64,000 nucleotides of DNA from Leptolyngbya ohadii IS1 (lineage in GTDB: Bacteria; Cyanobacteriota; Cyanobacteriia; Elainellales; Elainellaceae): the NCBI RefSeq assembly GCF_002215035.1, contig NZ_NKFP01000006.1:2633080-2697079 (forward strand). The letters run 5' to 3'. Every line of letters starts with the position of its first letter. The first letter of the stretch is position 1. The position numbers were made by a program, and so were the translations under genes. Below the pieces are notes generated by a model. The model searched no databases. It was not told where the DNA came from and saw only the letters and a list, made by a program, of their open reading frames with translations. Positions 21,952 to 29,735 of this stretch are shown in pieces.

Positions 21952-24281
21952 TGGCATCTCAAGCTCTGCAAATTCTTTTGGAGGCGATTGACAACGCCTC
22001 AGCTCCCATACGTGGTGTCATTGAGCAAATCGATCGACTGGAGCGTACATCTCGCAGCATCAGCGATGCTGGGAAAAAGATCAGCGACTTCGGCGGAGCA
22101 ATGACCCGCAATGTTACTCTTCCCGTCGCGGCTGGTCTGGGTGCTGCAACCTATGCAGCGATTCAGATGGAGGATGCACTCACACAAGTCAATAAAGCTT
22201 ACGGCTTTGATGCTGGCAGCAAGCAGGCACAACAGGCACAGCAAGTTATTCAAGGCTTGTCTTTGGAATTGGGACAAATGCCCACTGATGTCGCTGCGAT
22301 CGCCACAGAAGCCGGAAAACTTGGGGTGCAGTTCAACCAGTTGAACGACTACACACGGCTGGTCACGAAATCTTCAGTCGCGTTCGATATGAGCGCCCAG
22401 AATGCTGGTGAGTCAATGGGCGTTCTGACGAACGTGCTGGGCTACATGAAAAACGGTGTCGTCGATATCGAGGGACTGACCCGCTTCGGTGATGTCGTTA
22501 ACCACCTGGCAGACAATGGAGCCACATCAGAAAGCGCAATCATCAACGTAATGAAACGGGCTGGTGGTGCAACCAGAGCTTTTGGGCTTACCAGCGAATC
22601 TGCGGCAGGCATGGCAGCCGCATTCTTGAACCTGGGTGATGCGCCGGAGGTGGTTGGAACTGCGATGAACTCCATGCTGCCTGCTCTGATGAACGCATCC
22701 AGGGGAACGGACAAGTTCCAAAAGGGGCTTGAAGCGTTAGGTCTGGACGCGAAAACGTTTGAGCAGTCGATCAAGAAAGATGCAGCCGGGGCACTGACAG
22801 ACTTCATCTCCCGCTTGGGCAAATCCGAAAATGCATCGGCTGTACTCTCCGATATGTTTGGCACTGGCAGCGATGCTTCTATGCTTCTGAAAGCAGCGAA
22901 GAACGCTGAGCAGTTCAGGAAAACGATCGAGAGTGCAAGCAAAGTCAAAGCAGGCGGCATGATGTCCACCTTTGATAAGCAGTCTGCGACGACTTCAGCA
23001 GCATTGACGCGATTTGGTGCTGTCAGTCAGATCTTGGGCAACACGATCGGCTCGGCACTCCTGCCCCCACTGAATGACGTGCTAGAGAAGATCACGCCGA
23101 TGGTGCAGAAGTTTGCAGAGTTCGCACAAGCCAACCCAAAAATTATGCAGATGGTAGTCAGTTTTGCGCTTGTGGCGGCTGCGATTGGTCCGGTCATCAT
23201 CGTAGTCGGGCAACTGGTAACGGCTCTTGGCTCGCTGAAAGCTGCGATGGTTGCGATTAAAGGGGTACAGCTTGCTTCCTCATTCAGCGGATTGGGGATG
23301 GCAGCAAACAGCATCCTGGCAGTCGGTAAGGCAATGGCGGTAATGGTTGCGGCTGCGGCTGCACTGGGGGCAATCCTGGGGGGAGTCGTTTATGCGGTGT
23401 TCTCCGTTGGCGCGGCTCTCACTGGCGAGAGCTTTACCTTTGGGGAGTTCATCAACGTCATTAAGACCAGCCTGATGGAACTGCCCCAAAATCTGGCGAT
23501 GATTCCCGAAACAGTTGGGGCAATCTTCTCAGCGATCGGGGTCAGCATTCAGACCACGTTCATCAATCTGGGCTTGAGCGTTCAGATGATGGTGACAAAC
23601 GTGATGAACGGATTCAACTCGCTGGGAGCGCAGATCGGCGCGGTCTGGAATCAAATCGTAGCTTCAGTGCAGACAGCTTTCAGCAACATGGTTTCTGCCA
23701 TCTCTAACGGAGTCTCCCAGGCGGTCACCGCAGTGCAGAGCATGGGTTCCCAGATTATTGGGGCTGTGCAGTCCATTGGACAGCAGTTGTATTCAGCCGG
23801 AGCGAACCTGATGCAAATGCTCGCTGACGGGATTCGGAGTGCAGCCGGAGCAGTAACAGGTGCTATCAGTTCGATCGCAGGACAGGTGGCAGGCTTCCTG
23901 CCTGGTAGCCCGGTCGATACGGGTCCACTGCGAGTCTTCAACAGCGGCTACACGGGTAGCCAACTGATGCAAATGCTGGCGGGCGGGATTCAGTCTTACC
24001 CGATTGATGGGGTGATGGGTGCAGCACTATCTCCCGTTGCCGCGCAAACAGCCGGAATTGTGCCTACTTCGACAGGGGCAGGCATCACACCGACTGGAGC
24101 AATGGGCGGTGGAATGGGCGGCGGTGCTATCACTCTCACGTATTCTCCGACGCTTTACCTGGGCAATGCAGGAAAAGAATCGGAGGGCAGTTTCCGCGAA
24201 CTACTCCAGGAACATAGGGACGATATTGAGCGAATGCTTGATGAGATGCAACGGCGGAAGGAACGTTTAGCGTATGGTTAG
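21951..24281 (+). CDS. Tail tape measure protein
   Basis: A 776-residue protein, the longest in the phage. It has an N-terminal helical section (IEQIDRLERTSRSISDAGKK), the TP901-type core (YAAIQMEDALTQVNKAYGF, SLELGQMPTDVAAIATEAGK), hydrophobic segments around residues 390-500, a long helical region and C-terminal FLPGSPVDTGPLR. It sets tail length and assists DNA entry. A length of 776 residues would correspond to a tail of roughly 110-120 nm by the common 1.5 Angstrom per residue rule, which is only a guide. Confidence 0.93.
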   Translation: MASQALQILLEAIDNASAPIRGVIEQIDRLERTSRSISDAGKKISDFGGAMTRNVTLPVAAGLGAATYAAIQMEDALTQVNKAYGFDAGSKQAQQAQQVIQGLSLELGQMPTDVAAIATEAGKLGVQFNQLNDYTRLVTKSSVAFDMSAQNAGESMGVLTNVLGYMKNGVVDIEGLTRFGDVVNHLADNGATSESAIINVMKRAGGATRAFGLTSESAAGMAAAFLNLGDAPEVVGTAMNSMLPALMNASRGTDKFQKGLEALGLDAKTFEQSIKKDAAGALTDFISRLGKSENASAVLSDMFGTGSDASMLLKAAKNAEQFRKTIESASKVKAGGMMSTFDKQSATTSAALTRFGAVSQILGNTIGSALLPPLNDVLEKITPMVQKFAEFAQANPKIMQMVVSFALVAAAIGPVIIVVGQLVTALGSLKAAMVAIKGVQLASSFSGLGMAANSILAVGKAMAVMVAAAAALGAILGGVVYAVFSVGAALTGESFTFGEFINVIKTSLMELPQNLAMIPETVGAIFSAIGVSIQTTFINLGLSVQMMVTNVMNGFNSLGAQIGAVWNQIVASVQTAFSNMVSAISNGVSQAVTAVQSMGSQIIGAVQSIGQQLYSAGANLMQMLADGIRSAAGAVTGAISSIAGQVAGFLPGSPVDTGPLRVFNSGYTGSQLMQMLAGGIQSYPIDGVMGAALSPVAAQTAGIVPTSTGAGITPTGAMGGGMGGGAITLTYSPTLYLGNAGKESEGSFRELLQEHRDDIERMLDEMQRRKERLAYG

Positions 24282-24747
24282 CGGCATCAACAAGCAACAA
24301 AAGGTCGCAAACCGCGCACCTCTCGCGCTTCTGGGCGATCTTGAGATTGACATCATCACTGCCCCTAGATCGTTCGACTTCACCGAAAGGAGCGTGTATA
24401 GCCAGCATGACAAAATTGAGCGCAAACCAGGACTGCAATATACTGGCGAGTCTCTCAACGAAATCAGTATGGATTTTAGGCTTGCTTCTCAGTGGACAGA
24501 TCCAGACGCTCAACTTAAACGGCTCCAGGCGGCAAGGCGGGCACACCTGTCGATGGCATTGATTCTAGGGACTGGCAGATTTGCCGGAAACTATGTGATT
24601 GAGGAGATCCGGACAAATGTGGTGGTGACAGACATCTCAGGCAATCTGGACGCGATCGAAGTGAGCGTGAAGCTGAAGGAGACGCTGACCAAACCACCGA
24701 AGACAAAGCGGTTTGGGAAATCGCCCTTTAAGAAGCGGAGGCGATGA
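24274..24747 (+). CDS. Tail protein U (P2 gpU-like)
   Basis: A 157-residue protein following the tape measure, as in P2. It shows the gpU family pattern: LALLGDLEIDIITAPRSFDF, HDKIERKPGLQYTGESLNE, FAGNYVIEEIRTNVVVTDI, AIEVSVKLKET. It would cap the baseplate or tail end. The start at 24274 overlaps the preceding stop by eight bases. The C-terminus is strongly basic (KPPKTKRFGKSPFKKRRR). Confidence 0.85.
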   Translation: MVSGINKQQKVANRAPLALLGDLEIDIITAPRSFDFTERSVYSQHDKIERKPGLQYTGESLNEISMDFRLASQWTDPDAQLKRLQAARRAHLSMALILGTGRFAGNYVIEEIRTNVVVTDISGNLDAIEVSVKLKETLTKPPKTKRFGKSPFKKRRR

Positions 24748-24965
24748 TGGAGTTTACCGAATACATCACGCGACAGGAACAGCGCTGGGACACGATCGCC
24801 TGGGAAACCTACGGCGACCCATACGGGTATGAGCCAATCTTGATGGCAAACCCACAGTATCGGGGACTGGTGAAGCTGCCAGCCGGGACAAGGCTGCAAA
24901 TCCCGGTATTACCGGAGGCAACGCCCACTCTCAGCGCGGAGCTGCTGCCTCCCTGGAAGCGATAG
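24747..24965 (+). CDS. Tail protein X (LysM-like)
   Basis: A 72-residue P2 gpX-type protein: TRQEQRWDTIAWETYGDPYG, ANPQYRGLVKLPAGTRLQIP. The fold is LysM-like and joins hub components. I chose the second of two adjacent ATGs (24747) because GGAGG at 24737-24741 has a better spacing to it; the first, at 24744, is two bases away from the ribosome site. Confidence 0.88.
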   Translation: MEFTEYITRQEQRWDTIAWETYGDPYGYEPILMANPQYRGLVKLPAGTRLQIPVLPEATPTLSAELLPPWKR

Positions 24966-24999
24966 GGGAACGCTTCAGCCGTTGCTACTGTTGCCCACT

Positions 25000-25707
25000 A
25001 TGTTCAGCCTCAACGATCGTTCACGGCTTGAAGAACATGGCTTTGACCGCCTCAAATCATTGTTCTCCGATCTGCGTCCCTGTACGTTATTTCTTGACCC
25101 GGAACGGACGCTGCACATTGTATGCAGCCATCAGAGCGAGCTGGAGGCGATTGAGCAGAAGCGAGGGGCGATCGAACGCAGGGCTTACCTGAGCCTGGGA
25201 TGCTGCCAGGTATTAGCATGGGTGGCAGATACAGATCTAGAATTAGTGGCATCTGTTGAGGATGACACTATGCCTACCGCAACGCTTGAGAAGCCAGCCA
25301 CTAGCAGCAAATCGACCACTGCTCAATCCACCCCTTCTAATAGACTTCCAGGGCAAACCCTGAACAATATCGCTGCTGATGTAGAGCAGACGATCGACAT
25401 TGTACGGGAGTGGTTCGTGGGGAAGGGCATCACACCGATCCCGTTTGGGGATGATGAGATTGTGAGCGGGGAAGATGCGATCGGCTGCTACAGCCACTTT
25501 GAACCGATGGTGATTCAGGCACGGATGGCACGGCGGGGACTGAGCCTACCAAAAACAGAGCAGAACGGCAACGGCGCGACGGCAACAGCAACAAAACCAG
25601 CAGCCACCAAATCGACGGCTAAGGCTCCGGCGAAAACAGCAGCTGCCAAAAAGAAGACATCGGCTAGGAAGCCTGCCACGCGAACGAAGAAAAGCGGAGA
25701 CAGTTAA
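25000..25707 (+). CDS. Hypothetical tail-region protein with histone H1-like tail
   Basis: About 235 residues. The first 85 form a mixed fold (FDRLKSLFSDLRPCTLFLD, YLSLGCCQVLAWVAD), a Ser/Thr-rich linker follows, then a second short domain (residues about 115-180), and finally about 45 residues of Lys/Ala/Thr/Pro repeats (AKAPAKTAAAKKKTSARKPA). Such tails resemble histone H1 and bind nucleic acid or anionic surfaces. A TTG at 24982 is an alternative start. It lies between X and a terminator, so it ends the first tail transcript. Function unknown. Confidence 0.6.
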   Translation: MFSLNDRSRLEEHGFDRLKSLFSDLRPCTLFLDPERTLHIVCSHQSELEAIEQKRGAIERRAYLSLGCCQVLAWVADTDLELVASVEDDTMPTATLEKPATSSKSTTAQSTPSNRLPGQTLNNIAADVEQTIDIVREWFVGKGITPIPFGDDEIVSGEDAIGCYSHFEPMVIQARMARRGLSLPKTEQNGNGATATATKPAATKSTAKAPAKTAAAKKKTSARKPATRTKKSGDS

Positions 25708-26012
25708 TTCCTCATATTCCGTCTCACACTGAGACTCAGAAGACATACTACAACCCTGGACTAGATTTGGACTAGACGGGCTGTAATATGCCTTGTAGTA
25801 TCACGCCTCAAACCCTTGAAATAGCGTGAGACAGGCGTGAGACGATATCGTGGGTGGTAAAACCCCGGAAGTCTTTATATATCAAGGCTTTCGGGTTTTT
25901 TAGTCCTTTGATTAGTTGCTATATGAGCAGGCAGTCAAGGGTCTGGACTAGTCCAAAATCAGCAATTATTTGTCTCAGACAAAACTCAGACAACTCAGGC
26001 AAATGGAGCAGC
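25708..26012. other. Repeat-containing gap after the histone-tailed gene
   Basis: It holds three copies of TGGACTAG (near 25758, 25770 and 25951) and the close direct repeat GCGTGAGACAGGCGTGAGACG (about 25824-25844), besides the terminator at 25859-25901. No coding region is credible. The repeats may be protein-binding sites. Confidence 0.5.
25859..25901 (+). terminator. Terminator within the tail gene cluster
   Basis: AAAACCCCGGAAGTCTT pairs with AAGGCTTTCGGGTTTTTT through a nine-base loop, ending in a T run. It would end the transcript from the first tail section, so the genes beyond need a separate promoter. Confidence 0.75.
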
Positions 26013-26018
26013 TATAAT
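26013..26018 (+). promoter_or_regulatory. TATAAT -10 box ahead of a structured leader
   Basis: A perfect TATAAT with no strong -35 hexamer at standard distance. It is the best candidate for the promoter of the D-V-PAAR-W-J-I genes and would start transcription near 26025. Confidence 0.5.
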
Positions 26019-26024
26019 TAGTGG

Positions 26025-26243
26025 AAACTCCCAGCACTGCTGGACTTGTTGGAAATACCAAGATTCCCATAGGAGCACGTCAGCGCAAGCTGATCCGGGA
26101 TGGCAGCCTGAGCCGTAGAAAGGCAAGTGCCCCACATTGAAGCGAAAGCCGCCGATTCTTCCTGACGGGAGCGGTAAATATGGCAAAGGTCAGGAAGCCC
26201 TCATCAGCAATGGTGGGGGCTTGGTTTTGGGCATCCTGAGAGC
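26025..26243 (+). ncRNA. Putative structured leader RNA upstream of gpD
   Basis: A 219-base gene-free stretch rich in potential helices. CCAGC-act-GCTGG lies near 26031-26043. GTCAGC-GCAA-GCTGAT with a GNRA tetraloop is at 26079-26094. Nested GGCA/TGCC and GCC/GGC arms are at 26102-26131. A perfect nine-base helix CTTCCTGAC/GTCAGGAAG spans 26158-26197. AAGCCC/GGGCTT (26195-26222) forms a terminator-like hairpin whose 5' arm shares three bases with the nine-base helix, so the two compete. I recognise no known riboswitch or RNA family. A short peptide reading is possible but weak. Confidence 0.5.
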
Positions 26244-27263
26244 ATGGCAAGAACTCCAGTTTTTAAGCTCAGCTATCTCGGAAAGGACATCACGGCAGAC
26301 GTGAAGCCCTTCACCACGTCGATCGGCTACGTGGACAATTTGGAGGGAGAGGCAGACGAGATAGAAGTGGCGATCGACAATGCCGATCTCCGCTGGATGG
26401 ACTCCTGGCTGCCCAAGGAAGGCGATACCCTCACCCTGCAACTAGGCTATGAAGGGGAACCCCTCACGCCGGAAACCACGTTTGAAGTGGATGAGCCGCA
26501 ATTCTCTGGAGCGCCGGACGTGCTTCGGTTGAAGGGGCAAGCGACTCCTATCACTGCCAGCTTGCGGCAAAAAAGGACTCAGGCATACGAGAACGTGACA
26601 CTGCGGCAGATTGCCCAGACGATCGCCCAGCGGCATGGACTAGAAATCGTGGGAAATGTCCCAGACCTGAAGCTAGAGCGGGTGACGCAGAAGGAACAGA
26701 GCGACCTGGAGTTCTTGCTGGAGCAGTCCCAGGAATTTGGACTGGTGTTCAAAATCGAGGGCACGAAGCGGCTGGTCTTTTACCGCATTGAGGAACTGGA
26801 GAAGGCGGCTGCGGTGCTGACCATCAACCGGATGGACGTAAGCCGCTACGACCTCACCCGGAAGGCGGCAGGCACTTACAAAGCCGCGAAGGTGAAGTAT
26901 TTTGACCCTAAGACAGGCAAATACATTGAGGCGACGATCGACGCTGACGGGAATGAGCTGCCCAAACCGAAGGAAGGGGAGCAGGAGCAGACCGTGGGCG
27001 ATACCCTGAGCATTCGCGAGAGGGTAGAGAACCTGGAGCAGGCACGGGTGAAGGCGAAAGAGCAACTGCGGCGGGAGAACAGCAGCCGGATTGAGATCGA
27101 GCTGGACATGGAGGGAAGTGTGATTCTGGCGGCTGGCGTGAACTTCAAGCTGAATGGCTTCAGGAAATTCGACGGCAAGTACATGATCGAATCGGTGAGA
27201 CACAGGCTGGACAAGCGATCGGGCTATCGCTCAAACGTGAAGGGCAGGAGGATTGAGGAGTGA
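26244..27263 (+). CDS. Baseplate hub protein (P2 late control D type)
   Basis: A 339-residue hub protein. N-terminal barrel (VFKLSYLGKDITADVKPF, EIEVAIDNADLRWMDSW), the family segment QIAQTIAQRHGLEIVG and EQSDLEFLLEQSQEFGLVFK, and C-terminal VILAAGVNFKLNGFRKFDGK. It sits under the tube and carries the spike. Overlaps the next gene by four bases (GTGA). It is the first gene behind the structured leader. Confidence 0.9.
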   Translation: MARTPVFKLSYLGKDITADVKPFTTSIGYVDNLEGEADEIEVAIDNADLRWMDSWLPKEGDTLTLQLGYEGEPLTPETTFEVDEPQFSGAPDVLRLKGQATPITASLRQKRTQAYENVTLRQIAQTIAQRHGLEIVGNVPDLKLERVTQKEQSDLEFLLEQSQEFGLVFKIEGTKRLVFYRIEELEKAAAVLTINRMDVSRYDLTRKAAGTYKAAKVKYFDPKTGKYIEATIDADGNELPKPKEGEQEQTVGDTLSIRERVENLEQARVKAKEQLRRENSSRIEIELDMEGSVILAAGVNFKLNGFRKFDGKYMIESVRHRLDKRSGYRSNVKGRRIEE

Positions 27264-27643
27264 AGCCAAAGAAGGAGAAATCAAGCGCGGGGCAATCGTC
27301 CCTCCACTTCGGCACCATCAGCGAGGTCTATGCCAACGGCACAGCACGGGTGAAGCTTGAAGACCTGGACGGCATGACCACGATGCCCATCCCAGTCGGT
27401 CATCAAAACACCAGCGATCGGATCTGGTACTGGATGCCAGCAGTAGGTCAGCGAGTCGCCTGCCTCCTGGACGAAAAAGGGGAACAGGGCGTGGTTTTGT
27501 GCGGAATCTACACGCAGGAAAACCCGCCTCCTATCCAGGATCTAAACAAGCTTTACCTTAAGTTTGGGGCGATCGAGATAACGGGAGACGTGACCACTGG
27601 ATCGCTGCAAGTAAAAGCCACTCGAATCGACTGGAACCCTTGA
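27260..27643 (+). CDS. Baseplate spike protein V
   Basis: A 127-residue protein with a GTG start. It has an OB-like domain (FGTISEVYANGTARVKLEDL, WYWMPAVGQRVACLLDEKGE, GVVLCGIYTQENPP) and a short beta-helix end (IEITGDVTTGSLQVKATRID). It pierces the outer membrane; the tip is supplied by the PAAR protein encoded next. Shorter than P2 V (211 residues), so the spike is short. Confidence 0.88.
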   Translation: MKPKKEKSSAGQSSLHFGTISEVYANGTARVKLEDLDGMTTMPIPVGHQNTSDRIWYWMPAVGQRVACLLDEKGEQGVVLCGIYTQENPPPIQDLNKLYLKFGAIEITGDVTTGSLQVKATRIDWNP

Positions 27644-27646
27644 GCC

Positions 27647-27907
27647 ATGCCCAGAGTAGCGAGAATTGGAGACACAATTTCCCACGGCGGAAATATTATC
27701 GGCGGATCACCCGACTGCTATTGCAATGGGCAGCAGGTTGGTCGTTTGGGTGATCCTGTCCTTTGTTTTGCTCACGGCGTTCAGGCTATCAGCTCTGCTA
27801 GCAGCACAACATTTGCCAATGGTATCGGTGTGGCGAGATTGGGGGACTCCATTACCTGCGGGGCTGTGATCAGCTCTGCCAGCCCTGACGTTTGGGTGGA
27901 TGGCTAG
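27647..27907 (+). CDS. PAAR-motif spike tip protein
   Basis: An 86-residue protein with the PAAR repeat pattern: ARIGDTISHGG, GRLGDPVLCFAHGVQAI, GVARLGDSITCGAVISS. It forms the metal-stabilised conical tip of the spike. It is a bare PAAR protein without an effector domain. Confidence 0.92.
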   Translation: MPRVARIGDTISHGGNIIGGSPDCYCNGQQVGRLGDPVLCFAHGVQAISSASSTTFANGIGVARLGDSITCGAVISSASPDVWVDG

Positions 27908-28116
27908 GTGTTTATCAGTCTTAGCACCTCTTGGGGAAGCCAAACGTCAATCGCACCCTCCTGAAAATTGGGCGGCGGAGCAATCAAGCACCGAAAAGCC
28001 GTAGTGGGGGCACGTTGGCTGATCTCCAAGACAATGCCTCCCCACTCAGAATACTGGGAAAGCTCGCTTGCGTCCGGCTCTAGCTTTTTCACACGAACCA
28101 AAAGCTTACTCTTCAT
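27904..28116 (-). CDS. Reverse-strand small gene between PAAR and W (candidate moron)
   Basis: A 70-residue protein on the strand opposite to all neighbouring tail genes, overlapping the PAAR stop by four bases. Sequence looks protein-like (KLLVRVKKLEPDASELSQYS, WGGIVLEI, then CLIAPPPNFQEGAIDVWLPQ) and fills the 264-base gap between PAAR and W, which otherwise holds no gene. The Shine-Dalgarno is weak. The family is not recognised. Reverse single genes in late operons are often independently expressed lysogenic genes. Confidence 0.55.
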   Translation of the reverse strand: MKSKLLVRVKKLEPDASELSQYSEWGGIVLEISQRAPTTAFRCLIAPPPNFQEGAIDVWLPQEVLRLINT

Positions 28117-28171
28117 CTTGCTGCGTAACCAGAACTGCCCTCATTGTGCCCTGCAAGGGAATCCTTGAGGC

Positions 28172-28621
28172 ATGGCAGACCCCATTCTCACCCATCCCGA
28201 TTTCACAAACCTCCAGACCTGGTGGCAAAGCAAGCTCACCCAGGGCGAAGCAGTTTTGACTAGCAACGTCATAGATTCTCTGTGGTGGCAATTCAAGCTA
28301 TTCGGCAGTGGCATAGTCCAAGACATCGCCGAACTTGACCAAGCGATCAAGATTGTCCTCAGCACTCCGATCGGCTCAGACATCCATCGCCCTGAGTTCA
28401 GCAGCGGCATCTGGCAGTACATCGACTACCCCATTCCCAGAGCCACGCCGTTTGTGGTGAGGGAATCGACGAGTGCCGTGGAAACCTGGGAGCCGCGAGT
28501 AACGCTGGATTCGGTGACAGTGCAGAAATATAGTCCAGGGATTCAGAGCATTGCCGTGAATGCGACCTGGACAATCGCCGATAGCGACACGACCGGACAG
28601 ACGGAGGTGGCAGTTGGTTAA
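28172..28621 (+). CDS. Baseplate wedge protein W (gp25-like)
   Basis: A 149-residue protein containing the gp25/W domain: QDIAELDQAIKIVLSTPIGS, HRPEFSSGIWQYIDYPI, then the strand VTVQKYSPGIQSIAVNATWT. It nucleates sheath polymerisation at the baseplate. It has an N-terminal extension of about 40 residues with Trp pairs (LQTWWQSKL, DSLWWQFKL). Confidence 0.9.
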   Translation: MADPILTHPDFTNLQTWWQSKLTQGEAVLTSNVIDSLWWQFKLFGSGIVQDIAELDQAIKIVLSTPIGSDIHRPEFSSGIWQYIDYPIPRATPFVVRESTSAVETWEPRVTLDSVTVQKYSPGIQSIAVNATWTIADSDTTGQTEVAVG

Positions 28622-29735
28622 TTCCTCAAACCTATCCAGACCGAACTTCATCAACCGATCGCCCGATACAGTTGAGGCGGAAATCATTGCCCTGTGGGAG
28701 GCGATCGCCCAAAAGCCCCTCTTCCCTGCTCAGGCGGAGAGATTGCTCCTAAACCTGATCACCTACAGAGAGGCACTGCTCAGAATGGGCATCCAGTATG
28801 CCGCTGAGCAGAACTTGGTGAATTACGCGACCGGGACCAACCTGGATCAGCTTGGTGAACTGGTAGCCACTCCCCGGCTCGCAGCCGCCGCCGCGACGAC
28901 TACCCTCCAATTCACGAAGCTAGCGAATTTTCTCAATAGCTCGGTCGTCGTTCCATCCGGGACACTCATCACCACGGCATCGGGCATCGTCTTTAGTACC
29001 AACAGCAGCCTGACGATCGGGGTAGGAACTAGCAGTGGCACAGTGCTTGCTACTTGCACAACTCCCGGTATTACCGGGAATGGCTTCACGACCAACCAGG
29101 TGAGCCAGTTCTTCAGCACTCCGATCGTCGGCATCCTATCTATAGGCAACACTTCCACCACCAGCGGGGGAGCTGACATAGAAACGGACGATCGCTATCG
29201 GGCACGGGTAAAACTTGCGCCGGAGCGGTTCTCGGTCGCTGGAAGTGTTGGGGCATATAGGTTCTACACGCTCTCAGTCAGCCAGACCATCATTGATGCT
29301 TCGGTGTTGCAGCCAGCACGGGGGCAGGTGAAGGTCTATCCGCTCACTTCAACTGGGGCACCCTCTCAGGCTCTACTCAACCAAGTCACAGCAGCGCTGA
29401 CACCAGATACAGTTCGCCCACTGACGGACGATGTGGAGGTGTTGGCTCCGACGGCTGACAACTATTCGATCGTCGCTTCGCTGACTGTGCTGACCACAGC
29501 AGATCCGGCGATCGTGCTGGCTAATGCGACGGCTGCGGCGAATGCCTACATTGCAGAACGGCGATCGAAGTTGGGCAACGACATCGTGAGAAGCCAGATC
29601 ATTGCAGCCCTGAGTGTTGCAGGGGTAAAAGAAGTCAGCCTGACCCAGCCGGCTGCAAATATTGACGTGCAGCTATCGGAGTTTGCCAACAATACCGGGC
29701 TGACGCTGACGATCGCCGGGAGTGCTGCTGCATGA
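28614..29735 (+). CDS. Baseplate protein J
   Basis: About 373 residues. I chose the TTG at 28614 because GGAGG at 28603-28607 gives good spacing and the gene then overlaps the W stop by eight bases; an in-frame ATG at 28560 has no such support. It shows the Baseplate_J pattern: IQYAAEQNLVNYATGTNLDQ, LGELVATPRLAAAAA, GGADIETDDRYRARVKLAPE, PLTDDVEVLAPTADNYSIVA, NAYIAERRSKLGNDIVRSQI. It connects wedge and hub. Confidence 0.93.
   Translation: MVNSSNLSRPNFINRSPDTVEAEIIALWEAIAQKPLFPAQAERLLLNLITYREALLRMGIQYAAEQNLVNYATGTNLDQLGELVATPRLAAAAATTTLQFTKLANFLNSSVVVPSGTLITTASGIVFSTNSSLTIGVGTSSGTVLATCTTPGITGNGFTTNQVSQFFSTPIVGILSIGNTSTTSGGADIETDDRYRARVKLAPERFSVAGSVGAYRFYTLSVSQTIIDASVLQPARGQVKVYPLTSTGAPSQALLNQVTAALTPDTVRPLTDDVEVLAPTADNYSIVASLTVLTTADPAIVLANATAAANAYIAERRSKLGNDIVRSQIIAALSVAGVKEVSLTQPAANIDVQLSEFANNTGLTLTIAGSAAA

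Noticed and set aside
26101-26150. Group II intron domain V or hammerhead ribozyme in the leader
   Set aside because: GAGCCGTAGAAAGGC recalls fragments of both, but the conserved AGC/CGT triad geometry of domain V and the CUGANGA core of hammerheads are absent.
26024-26243. Small peptides in the leader (39 aa from GTG and a longer TTG frame)
   Set aside because: No ribosome site, non-standard starts and strong RNA-like pairing make coding less likely than structure.
26025-26243. OMEGA/HEARO-type guide RNA
   Set aside because: No IscB/TnpB-like gene is next to it; the two HNH genes are 6 and 16 kb away and are homing-type.
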